Below are positions 33,553-40,675 of a DNA stretch of 64,000 nucleotides, in pieces. The stretch lies in NCBI RefSeq assembly GCF_036345175.1, contig NZ_CP107780.1, positions 6,386,001 to 6,450,000 on the forward strand, written 5' to 3'. Below the pieces are notes generated by a model that saw nothing but the letters and a program-made list of their open reading frames with translations, was not told the origin of the DNA and ran no database searches. Each line of letters starts with the position of its first letter. Position 1 is the stretch's first letter. The translations under genes were made by a program, and so were the position numbers. The stretch comes from Streptomyces sp. NBC_00576. Its GTDB lineage: Bacteria > Actinomycetota > Actinomycetes > Streptomycetales > Streptomycetaceae.

Positions 33553-33858
33553 CTACCAGGAGGACTTGCGCACCCCCGGAAGGAACCCCGCGTGCGCCTG
33601 TTCCCGGAGGCCGACCCGGGACAGTCCGAACGCCCGGAAGTACCCGCGGGGCCGCCCGTCCACCTGGTCCCGGTTGCGCACGCGCGTGGAGCTCGCGTCA
33701 CGCGGCTGCCGTTCCAGCTCCCGCTGCGCCACCGCCCGTTCCGCGTCCGTCGAAGCCGGCCGCCGGACGATCTCCTTCAGCTCGGCCCGCCGCTGCGCGT
33801 ACCGCGCGACGATCTCCTGTCGCTTCTCGTTCTTCGCGATCTTGCTCTTCTTCGCCAT
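33553..33858 (-). CDS. rpsN: 30S ribosomal protein S14, zinc-free paralogue
   Basis: This 101-residue S14 begins 'MAKKSKIAKNEKRQEIVARY' and ends 'GLREQAHAGFLPGVRKSSW'. It lacks the CxxC-CxxC zinc ribbon of the short S14 type, so it can replace that protein during zinc shortage. It lies downstream of rpmB in the same direction. The start is ATG at 33858 with GGAG upstream. The frame stays open through the 12-bp repeat to the rpmB region, but no better start is present there. Confidence 0.95.
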   Translation of the reverse strand: MAKKSKIAKNEKRQEIVARYAQRRAELKEIVRRPASTDAERAVAQRELERQPRDASSTRVRNRDQVDGRPRGYFRAFGLSRVGLREQAHAGFLPGVRKSSW

Positions 33859-33864
33859 GCCGCT

Positions 33865-33924
33865 CCTGTCGCCGTGCCTGTCGCCGTGCCTGTTTCCGCG
33901 CCTGTTGCCGTGCCTGTTGCCGTG
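33865..33924 (-). repeat. Five 12-bp tandem repeats between rpmB and rpsN
   Basis: Five contiguous units (plus strand CCTGTCGCCGTG, CCTGTCGCCGTG, CCTGTTTCCGCG, CCTGTTGCCGTG, CCTGTTGCCGTG) end 7 bp before the rpsN start codon. Read in the rpsN frame they encode (H/R)GN(R)/HGDR units. The repeat fills the rpmB-rpsN spacer. Confidence 0.85.
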
Positions 33925-33941
33925 CGGACTCCCTCGGACCT

Positions 33942-34178
33942 TCAGACCCTGACCCCACGGGCCCGGATCCGGGCGACCGCCGCCTCGACACCGATCGTGT
34001 CGACGGTCTTGATCCCCTTCGTGCTCAGCCGCAGCCGGACATGCCTGCCCTCGCTCGGCAGCCAGTACCGCTTGGACTGGATGTTGGGGTTGAAGCGACG
34101 GGACGTACGTCGGTGCGAGTGGCTGATGTTGTTGCCGAAGCAAGGCTGGGCGCCGGACAGCATGCAGTGGGCGGACAA
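33942..34178 (-). CDS. rpmB: 50S ribosomal protein L28, zinc-free paralogue
   Basis: The 78-residue protein has the L28 signature 'CFGNNISHSHRRTSRRFNPN' and 'RLSTKGIKTVDTIG'. It lacks the N-terminal CxxC zinc pair of the usual L28: 'MSAHCMLSGAQPCFG'. It starts with TTG at 34176-34178, with GAGAGGTG upstream. It is the first gene of the leftward arm of the zinc-responsive cluster, next to the Zur-box-like site. Confidence 0.95.
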   Translation of the reverse strand: MSAHCMLSGAQPCFGNNISHSHRRTSRRFNPNIQSKRYWLPSEGRHVRLRLSTKGIKTVDTIGVEAAVARIRARGVRV

Positions 34179-34211
34179 GGTGACGCACCTCTCTCGATCA
34201 GGTTATGCAAA

Positions 34212-34226
34212 TGGAAGTCGTTTTCA
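34212..34226. promoter_or_regulatory. Zur-box-like operator
   Basis: TGGAAGTCGTTTTCA fits the actinobacterial Zur box TGAAAATGATTTTCA in a 7-1-7 arrangement with few mismatches. It lies 34 bp before the L28 start on one side and 14 bp before the L33 start on the other, between two operons of zinc-free ribosomal proteins. In Streptomyces coelicolor the equivalent genes are repressed by Zur when zinc is sufficient. Confidence 0.85.
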
Positions 34227-34239
34227 GTAAGATACCAGC

Positions 34240-34404
34240 ATGGCTCGCAACGAACTCCGGCCGGTCATCAAGCTCCGGTCCACGGCCGGGACCGGCTTCA
34301 CCTATGTCACCCGCAAGAACCGCCGCAACGACCCGGACCGTATGACCCTGCGCAAGTACGACCCGGTCGCCGGCCGGCACGTCGACTTCCGAGAGGAGCG
34401 CTGA
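34240..34404 (+). CDS. rpmG: 50S ribosomal protein L33, zinc-free paralogue
   Basis: A 54-residue L33: 'MARNELRPVIKLRSTAGTGF', 'TYVTRKNRRNDPDRMTLRKY', 'DPVAGRHVDFREER'. No cysteines are present, where zinc-type L33 has four. It is the first gene of the rightward operon behind the Zur-box-like site, and is followed nine bases later by rpmE2. The start ATG at 34240 is 14 bp from the operator. Confidence 0.95.
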   Translation: MARNELRPVIKLRSTAGTGFTYVTRKNRRNDPDRMTLRKYDPVAGRHVDFREER

Positions 34405-34413
34405 TCAGCCGCC

Positions 34414-34662
34414 ATGCGTAAAGGAATCCACCCGGCGTACGGGCCCGTCGTCTTCCGCGACCGGGCCGCGAACCACGCCTTCCTCACCCAGTCCACGATG
34501 ACCAGCGAGAAGACGGTCGACTGGGAGGACGGCAACACCTACCCCGTCGTCGACGTCGAGATCTCGAACATCAGCCACCCCTTCTACACCGGCACGGCCC
34601 GCGTCCTGGACACGGCCGGCCGCGTGGAGCGCTTCGAGCGCCGGTACGGCAAGAAGGACTGA
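34414..34662 (+). CDS. rpmE2: 50S ribosomal protein L31 type B, zinc-free
   Basis: The 82-residue protein matches L31 type B: 'MRKGIHPAYGPVVFRDRAAN', 'FLTQSTMTSEKTVDWEDGNT', 'VVDVEISNISHPFYTGTARV'. The CxxC pair of zinc-binding L31 is absent. It lies nine bases after rpmG in the same operon. Confidence 0.96.
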   Translation: MRKGIHPAYGPVVFRDRAANHAFLTQSTMTSEKTVDWEDGNTYPVVDVEISNISHPFYTGTARVLDTAGRVERFERRYGKKD

Positions 34663-34672
34663 GGAAACACAC

Positions 34673-35869
34673 GTGCAGGTGCATGAGCATGAGCTCTCCG
34701 TGGCGATCGTCGGCGGACTGCACGCCGACGCCCGCAAGGCGACCGTCGCGCGGCTGCTCGCCGACGTGCTTGGCAGCGTCGTACTCCACCACGACCTCGC
34801 CACGGCCGTGGCCGGCACGGTCGTCCGGACCATCAGCGACACCACCGGCATCCTCTCCGCGGGCGAGGCGCCCCTGGTCAACGACTGTGCGTGCTGCGCC
34901 CTGCGAGAGGACCTCGTCCCGGAGCTGCGGCGGCTCGCGGACGCCGGGCAGACCCGGCTGGCGATCGTCGAGCTGTGGGACTCCGTCGAGCCCAAGGCGA
35001 TGGCCGAGGTGGTGACGGCCGGCGGCCTCACGGTCACCGGCGTCATCACCGCCGTCGACCCGGCGCTGCTGCTGCCGTACCTCGGCAACGGCGACGATCT
35101 GGCCGACGGTGGCCTCGCCGCCGCGGCCACCGACCAGCGCACGGTCGCGGACACCTTCGCCCGCCAGCTGGAGTACGCCACCGTCCTCGCCCTCGTCGAC
35201 TCCCCGGAGGCCGACGACGAGGACCGTGAGCTGCTCGCGCAGCTCCACCCGACAGCCCGCCAGGTCCCCGTCACGGGCGGTCGCCCAGGAGGCTCGGCGG
35301 GCGCGACCGACGCGACCGGGGCACCCTCGATCTCGGCCCTCGCCTCCGCCGCCCTCGCCGGATTCGACGTCGAGGCCGCCGCCGCTGCCCAGCACCCGGC
35401 GTGCGCGCTGCTGCCGGCCGAGGCCGACGCGCACGGCGTGTCCACCCTCGTGTGGCACCGGCGCCGCCCCTTCCACCCGGAGCGGCTGTACGAGGCGCTG
35501 GAGGACCTGACCTGTGCCGCCGCGCGCAGCCGGGGCCGGTTCTGGCTCGCCGACCACCCCGACACACTGCTCCACTGGGACGCGGCGGGCGGCGCGCTGT
35601 GCGTGGAGAGCGCGGGCCCCTGGCTCGCCTCGCTCCCTGACGCGGCCTGGGACATGGTCCCGCCCGTGCGCCGGGCCGCCGCCGCCCTCGACTGGCACCC
35701 CGAGCACGGCGACTGCTGCCAGCACCTGGTGTTCACCTCGCCCGGCCTCGACCGCGACGGGCTCGCCCAGCTCCTGGAGTCCTGCCTGCTCACCGACGCC
35801 GAGTACGCCGGCGGACGCACCGCCTGGAAACGCCTGCCGCCCGCCTTCGACACCCTCCTGGAGGTCTGA
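34673..35869 (+). CDS. CobW/COG0523-like protein with a degenerate P-loop
   Basis: The 398-residue protein sits inside the zinc-responsive operon, the classic place for COG0523 metallochaperone GTPases. It keeps the metal motif CxCC ('NDCACCALREDLVPELRRL', Cys72-Cys74-Cys75) and the C-terminal domain start 'RRRPFHPERLYEALEDL'. However, the Walker A expected near residue 14 (GxxGxGKT) reads 'IVGGLHADARKATVARLLAD', lacking the GKT. It may bind metal but not hydrolyse GTP, or use a variant site. The GTG start overlaps no neighbour; it follows rpmE2 by ten bases and precedes rpsR by seven. Confidence 0.88.
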   Translation: MQVHEHELSVAIVGGLHADARKATVARLLADVLGSVVLHHDLATAVAGTVVRTISDTTGILSAGEAPLVNDCACCALREDLVPELRRLADAGQTRLAIVELWDSVEPKAMAEVVTAGGLTVTGVITAVDPALLLPYLGNGDDLADGGLAAAATDQRTVADTFARQLEYATVLALVDSPEADDEDRELLAQLHPTARQVPVTGGRPGGSAGATDATGAPSISALASAALAGFDVEAAAAAQHPACALLPAEADAHGVSTLVWHRRRPFHPERLYEALEDLTCAAARSRGRFWLADHPDTLLHWDAAGGALCVESAGPWLASLPDAAWDMVPPVRRAAAALDWHPEHGDCCQHLVFTSPGLDRDGLAQLLESCLLTDAEYAGGRTAWKRLPPAFDTLLEV

Positions 35870-35876
35870 CCCCGCC

Positions 35877-36110
35877 ATGGCCCGCAAGATCGAACGCAAG
35901 CCCCTCAAGGCCCGGCCCAACCCGCTGGACGCGGCCAAGATCACGTACATCGACTACAAGGACACGGATCTGCTGCGGAAGTTCATCTCCGACCGCGGCA
36001 AGATCCGCAGCCGCCGGGTCACCCGGGTCTCGGCCCAGCAGCAGCGGCTGCTCGCCCGCGCGATCAAGAACGCCCGGGAGATGGCCCTGCTGCCGTACGT
36101 GTCCCGGTAG
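35877..36110 (+). CDS. rpsR: 30S ribosomal protein S18, alternative paralogue
   Basis: This 77-residue S18 has 'AKITYIDYKDTDLLRKFISD' and 'RRVTRVSAQQQRLLARAIKN'. The Cys-containing N-terminal motif of the zinc-type S18 is absent ('MARKIERKPLKARPNPLDA'). It is the last gene of the rightward Zur operon, followed 38 bp later by a strong terminator. Confidence 0.95.
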   Translation: MARKIERKPLKARPNPLDAAKITYIDYKDTDLLRKFISDRGKIRSRRVTRVSAQQQRLLARAIKNAREMALLPYVSR

Positions 36111-36148
36111 CCGTCGCGCCCCCTTCGCGCCACCCTCCGCACCCCATG

Positions 36149-36188
36149 CGCACCCCCGTCTCCGTAGGTCCCAGGAGGCGGGGGTGCG
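36149..36188 (+). terminator. Terminator of the rpmG-rpsR operon
   Basis: CGCACCCCCG (36149-36158) pairs with CGGGGGTGCG (36179-36188), and the stem is extended inwards by CTCC/GGAG. It lies 38 bp after the S18 stop. Confidence 0.8.
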
Positions 36189-36222
36189 GACGTGTGAGGG
36201 AACGCGCGGGGCCCCGCGCGCG

Positions 36223-36318
36223 TCAAGGTCTGTAGCGGAGCGAGCACCCGGCGTGCACGTGCATCTGACCGTGCGTATGCCCATGCATACGCCAATGCAT
36301 CGGTCCATGCGTCTGCAC
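36223..36318 (-). CDS. Possible 31-residue His/Met-rich peptide
   Basis: From a GTG at 36316-36318 to TGA at 36223, the 12-bp repeat on this strand encodes seven His and three Met in 31 residues ('PMHWRMHGHTHGQMHVHAG'). A His/Met-rich peptide beside a zinc-regulated operon would make sense as a metal buffer. There is no clear RBS, the tail 'CSLRYRP' is unremarkable, and the repeat alone could give such a frame by chance. Treat as a candidate only. Confidence 0.2.
   Translation of the reverse strand: MQTHGPMHWRMHGHTHGQMHVHAGCSLRYRP
36252..36261. promoter_or_regulatory. Palindrome TGCACGTGCA upstream of the DUF397 gene
   Basis: This perfect 10 bp palindrome is 137 bp before the DUF397 start. 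An identical copy is at 37399-37408, upstream of the ATPase gene, and a degenerate copy TGCACGTGAA is at 36314-36323. These sites bracket the DUF397/ATPase pair and could bind the neighbouring regulator. Confidence 0.45.
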
Positions 36319-36319
36319 G
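36256..36319 (+). repeat. Five-copy degenerate 12-bp tandem repeat
   Basis: Units at 36256, 36268, 36280, 36292 and 36304 read CGTGCATCTGAC, CGTGCGTATGCC, CATGCATACGCC, AATGCATCGGTC and CATGCGTCTGCA, with a partial sixth CGTG at 36316. The conserved core is (C/A)RTGC(R)T. It lies between the Zur operon terminator and the DUF397 promoter region. Confidence 0.75.
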
Positions 36320-36329
36320 TGAACAGAGT

Positions 36330-36335
36330 TATGAT
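36330..36335 (+). promoter_or_regulatory. -10-like TATGAT upstream of the DUF397 gene
   Basis: TATGAT lies 62 bp before the GTG start at 36398, in the gap after the tandem repeat. No good -35 is visible 17-18 bp upstream, so a regulator-dependent promoter is plausible. Confidence 0.4.
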
Positions 36336-36397
36336 CCGGCTCAGTTGACCACTGCACCAATGGCCTCACCAGCCAGTGCACCACCAGGGAGCTACCT

Positions 36398-36676
36398 GTG
36401 GACCACGACGTGTACGGCGTTGGCGCAGCCGATGAGTCCGGCGTGTACAACGGCATGGCCGCCGCGCGGCTGGACGGGCTCGCCGCCTGGCAGAAGAGCC
36501 GCCACAGCAACTCGCAGGGATCCTGCGTCGAGTTCGCGCGGCTGCCCGGCGGCGAGGTCGCGGTGCGCAACTCGCGCTTCCCCGACGGCCCGGCGCTCGT
36601 CTACACGCGCGCCGAGATCGAGGCGATGCTCCTGGGCATCAAGGACGGCGAGTTCGACCATCTGATAGCGAGCTGA
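36398..36676 (+). CDS. DUF397 domain protein
   Basis: The 92-residue protein has the DUF397 core 'WQKSRHSNSQGSCVEFARLP' and 'EVAVRNSRFPDGPALVYTRA' with the closing 'IEAMLLGIKDGEFDHLI'. GTG 36398 has AGGGA upstream. With the divergent ATP-binding gene (36785-37294) and the DUF5753 regulator (37596-38465) it forms the three-gene locus type seen around whiJ-like genes in Streptomyces. DUF397 proteins are thought to relieve or sense the regulator. Confidence 0.93.
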   Translation: MDHDVYGVGAADESGVYNGMAAARLDGLAAWQKSRHSNSQGSCVEFARLPGGEVAVRNSRFPDGPALVYTRAEIEAMLLGIKDGEFDHLIAS

Positions 36677-36784
36677 CCGCCCCGCGGACATCTCGGCCCC
36701 CGAGCCGGGTGAAACGGGGCGTAATCGTCGTACCGCACACGGTGACGCGCGTAGAACCGAGGCCCGAAGAAACGCCGCGGTATC

Positions 36785-37294
36785 TCACTTGGCGGAGTGC
36801 AGCCCGAACAGCGCCCAGACGACCTTGCCGCCCAGGGTGCCCGAGAGCGGATGCCAGCCCCAGCTGTCGCTGAACGAGTCGACCAGGAACAGGCCGCGCC
36901 CCGACTCGGCCGAGAAGTCCTCCGAGAACTCCTCGACGTCGTACGCCACCGGGCTCTCCCGGCTCGGGTCGCGCACCGCGCACACCAGCCGCTCGGTCCA
37001 GCGCATCAAGTGCAGCCGTACGAGCGGCTCCTGGGCCGACGAGTGCGGGGTGTCGGCGGGCAGGGCGTGCCGCAGGGCGTTGGTGACCAGCTCGGAGACG
37101 ACCAGACAGACGTCGTCGAGGCTGTCGCCGATGTCCCATTGGGTGAGTGTTCTGCGGCTGAACTGCCGTGCCTCGCGCACCGCTTCGTAGCGGGCGGGCA
37201 GCGCACACGACGCCGCGTTGGCCACGGTCGAGGGATCCAGTGGCGGAAGCCCCTGCCTTAACGGCTCGAGCATGGTCGATCCATTCATCCCCAT
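36785..37294 (-). CDS. ATP-binding protein, anti-sigma-factor-like HATPase
   Basis: A GHKL ATPase of the RsbW type: 'YEAVREARQFSRRTLTQWDI', N-box 'DVCLVVSELVTNALRHALPA', and 'SAESGRGLFLVDSFSDSWGW' as the G-box region, ending 'GGKVVWALFGLHSAK'. Start ATG 37294 is preferred because GGGAG is eight bases upstream; ATG 37288 and a GTG at 37303 are alternatives. Such proteins in Streptomyces may control a sigma factor or development. It is divergent from the regulator at 37596 and convergent with the DUF397 gene. Confidence 0.9.
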   Translation of the reverse strand: MGMNGSTMLEPLRQGLPPLDPSTVANAASCALPARYEAVREARQFSRRTLTQWDIGDSLDDVCLVVSELVTNALRHALPADTPHSSAQEPLVRLHLMRWTERLVCAVRDPSRESPVAYDVEEFSEDFSAESGRGLFLVDSFSDSWGWHPLSGTLGGKVVWALFGLHSAK

Positions 37295-37398
37295 GCGAGG
37301 CACTCCCGGGAGATCGCGGTCGTTGCGATGCAGTCCTTGCGATGCAGCGGTGGCGCGAGACCATGGTTTCCGATGCTCACGGCGGATGCAAGGGCAGA

Positions 37399-37408
37399 TG
37401 CACGTGCA
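37399..37408. promoter_or_regulatory. Second TGCACGTGCA palindrome
   Basis: It is identical to 36252-36261 and sits 105 bp upstream of the ATPase gene start (37294) and 188 bp before the regulator start (37596). A 16-bp stretch around it (CAGATGCACGTGCACG) is the inverse of the one around the first site. Confidence 0.45.
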
Positions 37409-37595
37409 CGTGCCTGAATTGGACCCTCCCGTACCGCTTCTTGGTCATTTTTTCCGCCAACTTTTCACCTCTGGCCGGTCTTCCCCTTACCTCTGCCTGT
37501 GCGTACGCTCTGACGTCTTCCCATTTGAGTAACCGGACGAGTACTGCTCGGAGTGTTTTAGTGGCAGACTGCGGCCCCTGGAGAGGTTGGGGAGG

Positions 37596-38465
37596 GTGAC
37601 GAACGTGAGCGCGGGAGAGCCGGGATCGGTGGTGCGGCGCATGCTGCTCGGATCACACCTGAGGCGACTGCGTGAGTCGCGGGGCATCACGCGAGAGGCC
37701 GCGGGATATTCGATCCGAGCCTCCGAGTCGAAGATCAGTCGTATGGAACTGGGCCGGGTGAGCTTCAAGACACGGGACGTCGAGGACCTGCTGACGCTGT
37801 ACGGCGTCAACGACGAGGCCGAGCGCAACGCGCTGCTCTCGCTCGCCAGGGAGGCCAACGTCGCGGGCTGGTGGCACAGTTACTCGGACGTCCTGCCGAG
37901 CTGGTTCCCCACCTATGTGGGCCTGGAGGGCGCGGCCTCGCTGATCCGCGCCTACGAAGTGCAGTTCGTGCACGGCCTGGTGCAGACCGAGGCGTATGCG
38001 AGCGCGGTCGTCGCACGCGGTATGAAGGGCGCGAGCCCCGCCGACATCGAGCGCCGCGTCGCACTGCGCCTGGAGCGGCAGAAGTACCTCCTCTCCGCCG
38101 GCGGCCCGGAGTTCCACGTCGTCCTGGACGAGGCAGCACTGCGCCGCCCGTACGGCGACCGCGAGGTGATGCGGGGCCAGCTCCAACACCTGATCGAGAT
38201 CTCCGAGCGGCCCAACGTACGGCTGCAGATAATGCCGTTCGGCTTCGGCGGGCACTCGGGCGAGAGCGGCGCGTTCACGATCCTGAGCTTCCCGGAGTCG
38301 GACCTGTCCGACGTGATCTTCCTGGAGCAGCTCACCAGCGCGCTGTACCTGGACAAGGCGGAGGACGTCACCCAGTACGAGAAGGCGATGAAGGAGTTGC
38401 AGCAGGACAGCCCCGGGCCGGCCGAGAGCCGGGACCTGCTGAGGGGCCTGCTGCAACTCTCGTAA
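37596..38465 (+). CDS. Helix-turn-helix regulator with DUF5753 (WhiJ-like)
   Basis: A 289-residue protein: an XRE-type HTH (about 15-75: 'LRRLRESRGITREAAGYSIR', 'SKISRMELGRVSFKTRDVED') and a DUF5753 domain (about 105-285: 'VHGLVQTEAYASAVVARGMK', 'VVLDEAALRRPYGDREVMRG'). Proteins of this type work with the adjacent DUF397 protein and often with a small ATPase, and control development or antibiotic production. GTG 37596 is preferred; TTG 37587 and GTG 37605 are other in-frame starts. The promoter lies in an AT-rich stretch at 37430-37560. Confidence 0.92.
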   Translation: MTNVSAGEPGSVVRRMLLGSHLRRLRESRGITREAAGYSIRASESKISRMELGRVSFKTRDVEDLLTLYGVNDEAERNALLSLAREANVAGWWHSYSDVLPSWFPTYVGLEGAASLIRAYEVQFVHGLVQTEAYASAVVARGMKGASPADIERRVALRLERQKYLLSAGGPEFHVVLDEAALRRPYGDREVMRGQLQHLIEISERPNVRLQIMPFGFGGHSGESGAFTILSFPESDLSDVIFLEQLTSALYLDKAEDVTQYEKAMKELQQDSPGPAESRDLLRGLLQLS

Positions 38466-38500
38466 CCGGGGTCCCTGGTGATCCCCCAACTCCCTTTGAA

Positions 38501-38520
38501 CGCACGTACGATGACGTGCG
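38501..38520. promoter_or_regulatory. Inverted repeat CGCACGT-N6-ACGTGCG upstream of the aldehyde dehydrogenase
   Basis: CGCACGT (38501-38507) and ACGTGCG (38514-38520) form a perfect 7 bp inverted repeat with the 6 bp spacer ACGATG. It lies 40 bp before the ATG at 38560 and includes TTGAAC at its edge, suggesting an operator overlapping the promoter. Confidence 0.45.
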
Positions 38521-38559
38521 ATCAGACCGTGATACGGGATTGAGGGATTGAGGGATCAC

Positions 38560-40023
38560 ATGTCGTCGTCCATCTTCACCGACCTCGCGCAGCAGTACAT
38601 AGGCGGTGAGTGGCGCCCGGGCACCGGCTCCTGGGACATCATCGACTTCAATCCGTACGACGGCGAGAAGCTCGCCTCGATCACGATCGCCACGGTGGAC
38701 GAGGTCGACGAGGCGTACCGCGCCGCCGCCGCAGCCCAGAAGGAATGGGCCGCGACCAGTCCGTACGCCCGCCGCACGGTCTTCGAGAAGGCCCTGCGCA
38801 TCATCGAGGACCGTGAGCAGGAGATCGCCGCGGCGATCATCGCCGAACTCGGCGGCACGCACCTCAAGGCCGGCTTCGAACTGCACCTCGCCAAGGAGTT
38901 CCTGCGCGAGTCGATCCGCCTGGCGCTGACCCCAGAGGGCCGGATCATCCCGTCGCCGGTCGACGGCAAGGAGAACCGCGTCTACCGAGTGCCGGTGGGT
39001 GTGGTGGGCGTGATCAGCCCCTTCAACTTCCCCTTCCTCCTCTCCCTGAAGTCGGTCGCCCCGGCGCTGGCGCTCGGCAACGGCGTCGTCCTCAAACCGC
39101 ACCAGGACACCCCGGTCGTCGGCGGCTCCCTGGTCGCGAAGATCTTCGAGGACGCGGGCCTGCCGCCCGGCCTCCTGAACGTCGTCATCACGGACATAGC
39201 CGAGATCGGCGACGCGTTCATCGAGCACCCGGTCCCCAAGGTCATCTCCTTCACCGGCTCGGACGCCGTCGGCCGCCATGTCGCCGCCGTCTGCGCGCCC
39301 CTGTTCAAGAACGTGGTCCTCGAACTGGGCGGCAACAGCGCCCTCGTGGTCCTGGACGACGCGGACATCGACTACGCGGTCGACGCGGCGGTCTTCAGCC
39401 GGTACGTCCATCAGGGCCAGGTCTGCATGGCCGCGAACCGGGTCCTGGTGGACCGACGAATCGCCGACGAGTTCACCGCGAAATTCGTGGCCAAGGTGAG
39501 GTCCCTGAAGGTCGGCGACCCGAGCGACCCGCAGACGGTCATCGGTCCGGTGATCAACTCCTCCCAGGCGGAGGCGATTTCGGGCGTGGTGCGGCGGGCG
39601 CTGGCGGAGGGGGCGACCGCGCTGCTGCACGGCACGACGACGGACAACCTGGTCGAGCCCTCGGTCCTGACCGACCTCCCCGCCGACTCGCCCATCCTCC
39701 AGCAGGAGATCTTCGGCCCGGTGGCCCTCCTCGTCCCCTTCGACGGCGAGGAGGAGGCGGTCCGCCTCGTCAACAACACCCCGTACGGCCTCAGCGGCGC
39801 CGTCCACACGGCCGACGTGGAGCGTGGCGTCGCCTTCGCCAAGCAGATCGACACGGGCATGTTCCACGTCAACGACGGCACGGTCCACGACGAGCCCCTG
39901 GTCGCCTTCGGCGGCGAGAAGTCCTCGGGCATCGGACGCCTGAACGGCGAGGCGACGGTGGAGGCGTTCACGACCCAGAAGTGGATCTCGGTGCAGCACG
40001 GGCGGAGCTTCTTCCCGTTCTGA
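38560..40023 (+). CDS. Aldehyde dehydrogenase (NAD(P)-dependent)
   Basis: The 487-residue protein carries the complete ALDH signature: cofactor-binding 'GVVGVISPFNFPFLLSLKSV' and 'SFTGSDAVGRHVAAVCAPLF', catalytic Glu region 'VVLELGGNSALVVLDDADID' and catalytic Cys289 in 'GQVCMAANRVLVDRRIADEF', then 'EIFGPVALLVPFDGEEEAV'. It is nearest to benzaldehyde/vanillin-type dehydrogenases, judging by the VVLELGGNSALVV pattern and short N-terminus, but the substrate is open. ATG 38560 is chosen; upstream TTG has no RBS. A possible operator lies at 38501-38520. Confidence 0.9.
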   Translation: MSSSIFTDLAQQYIGGEWRPGTGSWDIIDFNPYDGEKLASITIATVDEVDEAYRAAAAAQKEWAATSPYARRTVFEKALRIIEDREQEIAAAIIAELGGTHLKAGFELHLAKEFLRESIRLALTPEGRIIPSPVDGKENRVYRVPVGVVGVISPFNFPFLLSLKSVAPALALGNGVVLKPHQDTPVVGGSLVAKIFEDAGLPPGLLNVVITDIAEIGDAFIEHPVPKVISFTGSDAVGRHVAAVCAPLFKNVVLELGGNSALVVLDDADIDYAVDAAVFSRYVHQGQVCMAANRVLVDRRIADEFTAKFVAKVRSLKVGDPSDPQTVIGPVINSSQAEAISGVVRRALAEGATALLHGTTTDNLVEPSVLTDLPADSPILQQEIFGPVALLVPFDGEEEAVRLVNNTPYGLSGAVHTADVERGVAFAKQIDTGMFHVNDGTVHDEPLVAFGGEKSSGIGRLNGEATVEAFTTQKWISVQHGRSFFPF

Positions 40024-40111
40024 TCGACCACCCATGCGGACAGGAGCTGACCTAAAGCCCTCGTAACGTCATCGGTGTCAGGCAGAACGACCCGATGAAA
40101 GGCGGCCGTTC

Positions 40112-40651
40112 ATGGTCACTCACGTCCCCTCCGAGGCGCCCGGCGACGAGCGCGGAGCACTCCTCGCGTTCCTGGAGGAGCAGCGCGGCGGTATCCGGCG
40201 GGCCCTGCTGGGGCTCACGGAGGAGCAGGCGGCGAGCAGGCCCAGTGCCAGCGAGCTGTCCCTGTCCGGGCTGCTCAAGCATGTCGCCGAGGTCGAGCAG
40301 GGCTGGATCGCGCGGGCCAGGGGCGAGGCGCCGGCCGTCAAGCGGGACGCGTCGAACTGGCATGAGTGTTTCGTGCTCGTCGAAGGGGAGACGGTCGCGT
40401 CGCAGCTCGCGTACTGGGAGAAGGTCGCCGCCGAGACCGAGGTGTTCCTGCGTTCCGTACCGAGCCTCGACGACACGTTCGCGCTGCCGCCGGACCCCTG
40501 GTTCCCGCCGGAGGGCCGGGTCTCGATGCGCTGGCTGGCGCTGCACCTGATCCGCGAGACCGCCCGGCACGCCGGTCACGCGGACATCGTCCGCGAGTCC
40601 CTCGACGGCGCCACCGCCTTCGAGCTGGCGGACCGGGAGCGGGCCGCTTGA
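40112..40651 (+). CDS. DinB/DUF664 family protein
   Basis: The 179-residue protein belongs to the DinB/mycothiol-transferase-like four-helix family: 'LLAFLEEQRGGIRRALLGLT', 'LSLSGLLKHVAEVEQGWI' with a conserved His, and the late 'WLALHLIRETARHAGHADIV' with the metal-binding HxxxxxxHxGH pattern. The three His positions fit a metal-binding site used in bacillithiol- or mycothiol-dependent reactions. The ATG at 40112 has AAAGGCGG upstream. It lies just upstream of the PadR gene in the same direction, perhaps in the same transcript. Confidence 0.87.
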   Translation: MVTHVPSEAPGDERGALLAFLEEQRGGIRRALLGLTEEQAASRPSASELSLSGLLKHVAEVEQGWIARARGEAPAVKRDASNWHECFVLVEGETVASQLAYWEKVAAETEVFLRSVPSLDDTFALPPDPWFPPEGRVSMRWLALHLIRETARHAGHADIVRESLDGATAFELADRERAA

Positions 40652-40675
40652 CGCCGGGGTCCTAATGTGGCCTGC

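Noticed and set aside
36223..36308. Cys-rich peptide in another frame of the 12-bp repeat
   Set aside because: It arises from the same repeat as the His-rich frame and runs on without a sensible stop into antisense of rpsR.
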